Assembly: GCA_030146505.1 (NCBI GenBank) | Contig: JASLCO010000074.1 | Location: 1-22,065 of the forward strand | Reading direction: 5' to 3' | DNA: 22,065 nucleotides | From: Moraxellaceae bacterium | GTDB taxonomy: Bacteria > Pseudomonadota > Gammaproteobacteria > Pseudomonadales > Moraxellaceae | Shown here: positions 18,201-22,065 of the stretch, one piece after another | Layout: each line of letters begins with the position of its first letter | How positions within the stretch are numbered: the stretch's first letter is position 1 | Translations under genes and position numbers: made by a program | The notes under the pieces: model-generated | Database searches by the model: none | Told to the model about the DNA's origin: nothing | Seen by the model: the letters and a program-made list of their open reading frames with translations, nothing else

Positions 18201-20784
18201 TGCACCGGGCTCCGGCCAGCCTGCCACGGTTACCGGCGTCAACTATGAAGACGTCTTCCCTGTCGGCCTTATCGTCGCCAATACACCGGCCGCCACGCTT
18301 TCCTGTGGCGTCGGCAGTGCCTTGCAGGGACGCACGGGTACGGGCGCCTGGGGGCCGGTGGCATCGGGCAATACCGCCTTGCGCGTGACTGGCGGCAATG
18401 CCGCCAACGGCAGCCCCTGTACGGCTACGGTCAATGTCACCAGCAACAGCACGGGCACCTATACCAACAGCACCGACACGGTCTATTCCGGCAACGGCGG
18501 CACGGCCACGCCTGCCTCGGCCACGCTCAACGTGCTGGGCCCGCCCCGGATCAGCAAGGACTTCGACAGCTCATCGGTGGCGGTCAAGAACGGCAACAAT
18601 AATTTCGTTCTCATGACCATCACCATTTCCAATCCCACCACGGCGACGACATCGCTCACGGGCCTGGCCTTTGACGACTTCTTCCCCACCGGCATGGTGG
18701 TGCGTTCCGGCACGCCGGCAGTGAGCAATACCTGTGGCGGCACGCTGACAGGCAGCACCAACGGTGGCGGCAGCTGGCATGCCGTGGCGGCGAACGATAC
18801 CGCCATCCGCCTGACCGGAGGCACGCTGGCGGCCAATGCCTCCTGCACCGTGAGCATGAATGTGCAGGGCACGGCGGAAGGCGACAAGATCAACACCACC
18901 ACCCGCGTGACCTCCACCAACGGTGGCAGCGGCGACCCGGCCAGCGCCACGCTGTGGGTGGGCAATCCGCCTTCCGTCACCAAGGCCTTTTCCTGCGCGC
19001 AGCCCATCAAGTCCGGCGATACCTGCAACAACATGCAGCTGTTCCTGACGAACAATTCAACGCTGTCCGCGCTGGGCAATATCCTGCTGGAGGACATCTT
19101 CCCGCTGGAAACTCCGCTGGGCGGCGAGTTCAAGCTCACCGGCACTTCGCCGACCGTGACCAGAACGGCCGGTTCGGGCACCTGTCCGGCCTTTACCTAC
19201 GAAGGCCGCAAGGGCAGCAGCGATACCTGGGGCTCGCCCCTGCAGGCAGGCGATACGGCCATCCGCATAAAATCCCCCACGACCGGCACCACCACCATGG
19301 CGTCCGGCCAGACTTGCCGCGTGGATTTCCAGGTCACCTCCAACCAGAACAGCACCAACATGATCCAGAGCGGCGGCCTCTCCGGCACGCTCAATGGGGC
19401 CGCCTCCAGCAACATGAATCCGGCCAGCGCCATCCTGCAGGTCTACAACCCGCCGACGCTGGCGAAATCCTTCGATGCCCCCACCGTGCCGGTCGGGGTC
19501 AGCGTGCCCATGACGATCAGCATTTCCAACCTGAACAACATCGATGCCACCACCGTGAACTTTGAGGACCTCTTTCCGGCGTCGGTGCCGGCCGGCGGCC
19601 AACTGGTGCTTGCCAATGGCACGGTCGGCAAGACCGGCTGCACTGGCACTGTCCAGGGCCGCACGGGGGCGGGAGGCTATGGCACGCCCGTGGCCGGCAA
19701 TACCAGCATCCGGATCACCGGGGCGAACACGATCACGGCACTGGATGACTGCGAAATCACGGTGAATGTGCAGAGCGCCACCAAGGGCAGCTACACCAAC
19801 ACCATCAGCCAGGCCACCACGGCCAATATCGGCAATTCCGGGGCGGCCTCCGCCACGCTCGTGGTGATGGCGCCACCCACGCTGACCAAGGGTTTCACGC
19901 CCGATGCCGTCATGGTGGGCGAGACCAGCCTGCTTACCCTGGTGCTGGTCAATCCCAATCCGCTGCCCATCACCGGTGCCACTCTGACGGACAACTATCC
20001 TGGCGGCCTCGTCAACACGGCCACGCCCAATGCCACCTCGTCCTGCCCCGGTGCCGTGCTGACTGCCGCCGCCAATGGCAACAGCCTGGCCATCAGCGGT
20101 GCCACCATTCCCGCCGGCAGCAGTTGCTCGGTGAGCGTGCGCGTGACCAGCGCCACCGCCGGCAGCTATCCCAACACCACCGGCCAGATGACGACCACCA
20201 ATGCCGGCAATGGCGCTGCCGCCAGCGCCACCCTGACCGTCTCGCCCTACCTGCCCACGCTCGACCTGCTGAAATCGGTGAAGGTGCTTACCGATCCGGT
20301 CAACTGCAGCACTGCCGGCAATCCGGGCAGCTGTGGCAGCAACAACCCCAAGTCCATTCCCGGCTCGGTATCGGCCTACACCATCCGGCTCAGCAATAGT
20401 GGGCCGGGCACGGTGGACAACAACAGCATCTTCATCAGCGATGTGCTGCCGCATGAGCTGGAATTGTTCGTGGGCACGGGAACAGGAGGCGGTGCCGCGC
20501 TGCAGAATTTCACTTTCTCCACCAGCACCACGCCGGTCAGCGGTCTCGGCTGCACCTTCTCCAACCGCAACAGCGGCAGCGACTGCGTTGATTTCTCCTC
20601 CGACATCAACCCCGATCCGCAGAACCCGCAGAGCATCAACTTTACCTACACCCCCAATCCCGGCGCGGATGGCTACGACCCTGCCGTCACTGCCATCCGC
20701 CTCCGGCCCACCGGCAGCCTGAGCAATGCCTCCGGCAGTGGTAATCCCTGGGCCGAATTCAGCTTCCGTGTCCGCGTCAAATGA
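15244..20784 (+). CDS. Giant exported repeat protein with about eight tandem Cys-paired DUF11-like domains
   Basis: 1846 aa from GTG 15244 (best ribosome site, coupled to the upstream stop), or 1817 aa from GTG 15331. The hydrophobic signal core VRSLLVILLALFTLLPL ends at AEAA (residue 59 in the longer form), so 15331 gives the more ordinary signal peptide. Residues about 60-400 are an N-terminal beta-rich domain (AGLYWGARYN, WAGWALVVVYE, FAVYDGMGY). About 402-550 is a DUF11 domain. Then come eight repeats starting near 557, 689, 814, 951, 1099, 1241, 1403 and 1545. Most open GPP-x-ISKSFAP and share a TGV-x-F-x-D-x-(Y/F)P turn and one Cys pair, ending SATL-x-V. A C-terminal DUF11-like domain (about 1671-1846) ends FSFRVRVK. 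The protein is rich in Ser, Thr, Asn and Gly, with no anchor, lipobox or autotransporter barrel. It fits a long surface fibre or adhesin that needs partner proteins for surface display. Two 7-base G/C runs (17683-17689 and 17955-17961) lie in repeat 3. Confidence 0.85.
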   Translation: MSVANSAPLTTAFPLPPARSCERPAKGWTVSSGLRAKVRSLLVILLALFTLLPLAAEAARTQDRRLYLNANGDLTLVGNMLVHCNINATNNTSRTNCGIARSGSAPADNYYSFANTGDLVLVDADADTGTTNSSSADLVMPAGSTVAWAGLYWGARYNATSTTAPALTTAQAAIKLRAPGGAYQTITPTTLDLQASGSTSSGAGFQAFADVTAQVKAGGAGTYWGGGLSTSAVATARNAWAGWALVVVYENAALPFRNFAVYDGMGYISNQTVTLTPSGFLTPLNGPVVSRLGVLLWDGDKQANPSAEALLLNGSSITDAANPVGDVWNSSISRFGANVTTRNPNYPNTLGVDLDLFNVPQGLIPNGATSATIGIKSPGTDEVFWFGAATFTTDVYTPNVIPNVVKTAEDMSPSTPLLPGDTLRWHVVMSNTGYDSATNLLTTDIIPAYLTYVPGSLVVDSGANAGGKSDTAFNDQAEFLTGPDRVVFRLGTGANATQGGILAYGQSTSFYFDTKVNADVPAGTLISNEVQVQYNSQTLPSTTFAASSAAASATVMGPPVITKSFAPTAVEVGQSSLMTITVSNPVNNPGPLTGVAFTDTYPAGLLNTSSPASTMTCTPGSTAGTLTGGTAGGNSIGMTGATIPPNGSCVITVRVSSATAGSYENSATVTATNGGTGNTATATLFVGKPRISKSFAPSTINAGATSTVSFVIQNLVNSAITQVAFTDTLVNMQVAATPAVTGNCNGGTVTAAANGSSIALAGGSLAANASCTITVNVTSSTAGTLPNTTSGVSSLQSGTAGQPSNTAELVVVGPPLISKSFAPVSVRTGTASTLTVVVSNPNTGVALTGVGFNDTYPTGSPSGTLVNSSPSNVQSSCSAGSSAGTLTASSGGGSLAMSGGSIAAGGSCSITVNVQSSSQATFNNISGAVTGSAGAGTLTGGTATAQLIVANRLTATKAFAPTSIAYNDPVTPAYTQSQMTITVSASAPGSGQPATVTGVNYEDVFPVGLIVANTPAATLSCGVGSALQGRTGTGAWGPVASGNTALRVTGGNAANGSPCTATVNVTSNSTGTYTNSTDTVYSGNGGTATPASATLNVLGPPRISKDFDSSSVAVKNGNNNFVLMTITISNPTTATTSLTGLAFDDFFPTGMVVRSGTPAVSNTCGGTLTGSTNGGGSWHAVAANDTAIRLTGGTLAANASCTVSMNVQGTAEGDKINTTTRVTSTNGGSGDPASATLWVGNPPSVTKAFSCAQPIKSGDTCNNMQLFLTNNSTLSALGNILLEDIFPLETPLGGEFKLTGTSPTVTRTAGSGTCPAFTYEGRKGSSDTWGSPLQAGDTAIRIKSPTTGTTTMASGQTCRVDFQVTSNQNSTNMIQSGGLSGTLNGAASSNMNPASAILQVYNPPTLAKSFDAPTVPVGVSVPMTISISNLNNIDATTVNFEDLFPASVPAGGQLVLANGTVGKTGCTGTVQGRTGAGGYGTPVAGNTSIRITGANTITALDDCEITVNVQSATKGSYTNTISQATTANIGNSGAASATLVVMAPPTLTKGFTPDAVMVGETSLLTLVLVNPNPLPITGATLTDNYPGGLVNTATPNATSSCPGAVLTAAANGNSLAISGATIPAGSSCSVSVRVTSATAGSYPNTTGQMTTTNAGNGAAASATLTVSPYLPTLDLLKSVKVLTDPVNCSTAGNPGSCGSNNPKSIPGSVSAYTIRLSNSGPGTVDNNSIFISDVLPHELELFVGTGTGGGAALQNFTFSTSTTPVSGLGCTFSNRNSGSDCVDFSSDINPDPQNPQSINFTYTPNPGADGYDPAVTAIRLRPTGSLSNASGSGNPWAEFSFRVRVK

Positions 20785-20820
20785 AAAGGGATTTGCGTAA
20801 AACTTCCCTGCACTCCTGAG

Positions 20821-20850
20821 TCGTCGTTCCGGTGCCGGCCGGGACGACGA
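20821..20850 (+). terminator. Hairpin after the giant repeat gene
   Basis: TCGTCGTTCC (20821-20830) pairs with GGGACGACGA (20841-20850), with one G-U pair, around a GC-rich 10-base loop that can fold further. No U-tract, so it is a 3'-end stabiliser or weak terminator lying 36 bases after the stop. Confidence 0.5.
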
Positions 20851-20941
20851 AAGCCCTTTGAGGGAATCATGCTGCCGGGCCCTGGAAAAAATGGGCTTAT
20901 GTACTTGGCATGCTGCGATCCGATTCACCAGCGAAGCATCA

Positions 20942-20970
20942 AAAAAGCCCGGTCTCGTGCTGGGCTTTTT
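20942..20970. terminator. Bidirectional rho-independent terminator
   Basis: AAAAAGCCC (20942-20950) pairs with GGGCTTTTT (20962-20970), giving a GC stem with a T-tract on both strands. It sits where the plus-strand DUF11 block and the minus-strand tRNA transcript converge. Confidence 0.8.
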
Positions 20971-21321
20971 CATCGGATCTGCATGTGCGGTTTCCGTGCT
21001 TCTTTGTCTGGAGAGCCGTCATACCCGCGAAAGCGGAAGTCTCCCGGACATGAGCCAGGCTTCAAACATCAGGGCTATTTGCTCTGCGCTGGAGTGGAGT
21101 CCGGATTCACTTCGGACGCAGTGTTTTGCCGATGCGAAGCGCTTCGGCAAGGCATCGCCGCCAAAGCCACTTCCACCAAAGAAAGGTGGCATGAAGTGCC
21201 TGCGGCACCGGAAACGTCATCAAGGAGTGGGAAGGCAGGGCATTGCCTGGTGTCGCCGTAGCCCCATGCGCATGGAGGCGCGTGGGTGGCAGTCCGGAAT
21301 AACTGAACGTGATGATGAAGA
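20971..21321. other. About 350 bp without a convincing gene
   Basis: Open frames here (for example 20858-21343 on the plus strand) run through terminators, repeat-like sequence and the tRNA end, and lack coding character. Visible structure includes a degenerate dispersed repeat ACCCGCGAAAGCGGAAG (about 21024-21040), a GTCCG...CGGAC hairpin (about 21100-21118) and a GCCGA...TCGGC stem containing GAAGCGCTTC (about 21131-21151). CACTTCCACC...GGTGG..AAGTG (about 21168-21196) is a further inverted repeat. No integrase or clear attachment-site duplication of the tRNA 3' end was seen. Confidence 0.5.
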
Positions 21322-21398
21322 TGGTGGGCCCGGAGAGACTTGAACTCTCGACCAAAGGATTATGAGTCCTCTGCTCTGACCAACTGAGCTACAGGCCC
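21322..21398 (-). tRNA. tRNA with CAU anticodon, probably tRNA-Ile2 (lysidine-modified)
   Basis: 77 nt including an encoded CCA. It folds as a full cloverleaf: acceptor GGGCCTG with CGGGCCC, D arm AGCTCAGTTGGTCAGAGC, anticodon loop CTCATAA on an AGGA..TCCT stem, and T arm GAGAG-TTCAAGT-CTCTC, with discriminator A. The anticodon CAT (plus-strand 21362-21364) fits elongator Met or Ile2. The acceptor stem has consecutive C4-G69 and C5-G68 pairs, reported as determinants for the TilS lysidine synthetase that makes tRNA-Ile2, and the anticodon arm resembles known Ile2 genes. Ile2 is therefore preferred, though automatic tools may report Met. Confidence 0.9.
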
Positions 21399-21434
21399 GT
21401 GCGTGAAGTACAACAGGAAGTACTGGGGCAGGGA

Positions 21435-21476
21435 GCCGTTGCCATGTGCTGCCGGCAACGGCGAGGCGCGAGTATA
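21435..21476 (-). promoter_or_regulatory. Probable tRNA promoter -10 and leader hairpin
   Basis: On the minus strand TATACT (plus-strand 21471-21476) is a good -10 box about 70 bases upstream of the tRNA 5' end; the -35 (TTTTTG at 16-base spacing) is poor. Between them and the tRNA the leader can form a stem with perfect 9-bp arms (GCCGTTGCC / GGCAACGGC, 21435-21443 with 21454-21462). Confidence 0.45.
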
Positions 21477-21494
21477 GCGAAAATGGCTGCAACA

Positions 21495-21518
21495 AAAACC
21501 CCGGCTTGCCGGGGTTTT
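21495..21518 (-). terminator. Rho-independent terminator of the UPF0114 gene
   Basis: AAAACCCCGGC (21495-21505) and GCCGGGGTTTT (21508-21518) form a perfect 11-bp stem with a TT spacer, giving T-tracts in both directions. It lies about 20 bases beyond the minus-strand stop at 21539 and upstream of the tRNA promoter. Confidence 0.85.
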
Positions 21519-21538
21519 GTCTGTCTTTTTCCGCGCTT

Positions 21539-22065
21539 TCAGTGGGCGGTTTCACGTGGCCCGGTGAGATGTGGATGCGCGTGGCTGCTGATCTTGTCCA
21601 CCCACGCCATGACCAGGGCCGAGAGCAGGAAGGCGCAGTGGATGACGACCTGCCACATGATGGCTTCCTGGGTCTTGTTGTCCACCTCGATGAAAGTCTT
21701 GAGCAGGTGTATGGAAGAAATGCTGATGAGGGCCATGGCGAGTTTCACCTTGAGCAGGCCGGCGTTCACATGGTCCAGCCATTCCGGTTCGTCCGGGTGG
21801 CCTTCTATGCCGAGGCGCGACACAAAGGTTTCATAGCCGCCGATGATGACCATGATGAGGAGATTGGACACCATGACCACATCAATCAGGCTGAGCACCA
21901 TGAGCATGATGCTGGTTTCGGTGAGCTCGGTGGCATGTGCCACCAGATGCCAGACCTCTTTCAGGAAAATGACGGCATACACGGCCTGCGCGACGATGAG
22001 GCCGAGATAGAGAGGCAACTGCAGCCAGCGGCTGGTGAAGATGATGGCGGAAATCGGTTTGACGC
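21539..22065 (-). CDS. UPF0114 (YqhA/TIGR00645) family inner-membrane protein, 5' end outside window
   Basis: The reading frame stays open to the window edge. Upstream codons give KPISAIIFTSRWLQ before PLYLGLIVAQAVYAV, matching the N-terminal region of E. coli YqhA (SRWLLAPVYFGL), so the gene starts just past base 22065 and the TTG at 22018 is internal. Further family matches are LSLIDVVMVSNLLIMVIIGGYETFVS, ISSIHLLKTFIEV, MWQVVIHCAFLLSALVMAW and a His-rich tail. It has three or four membrane helices. The family is widespread; its biochemical role is not established. It is on the opposite strand to the DUF11 block, separated from it by terminators and a tRNA, so it is not part of that system. 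Confidence 0.93.
   Translation of the reverse strand, partial: VKPISAIIFTSRWLQLPLYLGLIVAQAVYAVIFLKEVWHLVAHATELTETSIMLMVLSLIDVVMVSNLLIMVIIGGYETFVSRLGIEGHPDEPEWLDHVNAGLLKVKLAMALISISSIHLLKTFIEVDNKTQEAIMWQVVIHCAFLLSALVMAWVDKISSHAHPHLTGPRETAH

Noticed and set aside
16913..20250. Tandem periodicity as a possible CRISPR or DNA satellite array
   Set aside because: The period is hundreds of bases, DNA identity between units is low, and the repetition is at protein level.
19057..20973. 638-aa minus-strand open frame opposite the repeat protein
   Set aside because: It crosses the repeat gene's stop, a hairpin and the bidirectional terminator, and its composition is shadow-like.
20971..21321. Integration scar or genomic-island end next to the tRNA
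   Set aside because: No integrase, no duplicated tRNA 3' segment and no mobile genes are visible in the window.
20858..21343. 161-aa plus-strand open frame after the repeat gene
   Set aside because: It runs through a terminator, a dispersed repeat (giving the familiar SRHTRESG translation) and the tRNA end; no ribosome site or family motif.
21322..21398. tRNA as elongator tRNA-Met
   Set aside because: Possible from the CAU anticodon, but the C4-G69/C5-G68 pairs and anticodon arm favour tRNA-Ile2; not excluded outright.

Overview
This is a GC-rich window from a Gram-negative bacterium, most likely a gammaproteobacterium. The signs are Sec signal peptides, an outer-membrane barrel protein, OmpA-like peptidoglycan-binding domains, a UPF0114 (YqhA) gene and REP palindromes with a GCGGCTTCAGCCGC core. 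That REP core, together with a CCCTCTCCCC/GGGGAGAGGG palindrome, resembles repeats common in Xanthomonadales and Pseudomonadales. This is recollection of repeat styles, so the order-level guess is weak.

Layout. (1) 1-1901 is the 3' part of a large surface-type gene built from repeated modules ending in a Cys pair plus an FF[SA]G motif. (2) 1958-4093 encodes a TPR plus GT41 (O-GlcNAc-transferase/SPINDLY type) glycosyltransferase. (3) 4094-4493 is intergenic, with an inverted REP pair, a CRP/Vfr/Clp-like 20-bp palindrome and a probable promoter. (4) 4494-20784 is a co-directional block of five exported proteins related by DUF11-type beta-sandwich domains: a 391-aa protein with high-expression codon use, a 158-aa single-domain protein, a 398-aa paralogue of the first, a 2411-aa outer-membrane protein (DUF11 region, two OmpA-like domains, Ala-rich linker, large C-terminal barrel) and a roughly 1.8-kaa repeat protein with about eight divergent tandem Cys-paired repeats. 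(5) 20785-21321 holds hairpins and a bidirectional terminator but no convincing gene. (6) On the minus strand are a CAU tRNA, probably the lysidine-type tRNA-Ile2, and a UPF0114/YqhA-family membrane protein cut by the window end.

How the genes may work together (inference). The DUF11 block looks like an unnamed cell-envelope system. Small secreted subunits would combine with a giant barrel anchored to peptidoglycan by two OmpA-like domains and with a long disulfide-stabilised repeat fibre or adhesin, whose gene is translationally coupled to that of the barrel. The three proteins that begin with an NTA-containing segment just after the signal peptide (4494, 6707 and 8006 genes), and the four that end on the last strand of a DUF11 fold (4494, 5868, 6707 and 15244 genes), suggest a shared assembly logic. 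The neighbouring GT41 enzyme could glycosylate one of these Ser/Thr/Asn-rich products, as HMW1C does for the HMW1 adhesin. A REP doublet (perfect 27-bp inverted arms) sits in frame inside the barrel gene's linker and has become coding sequence.
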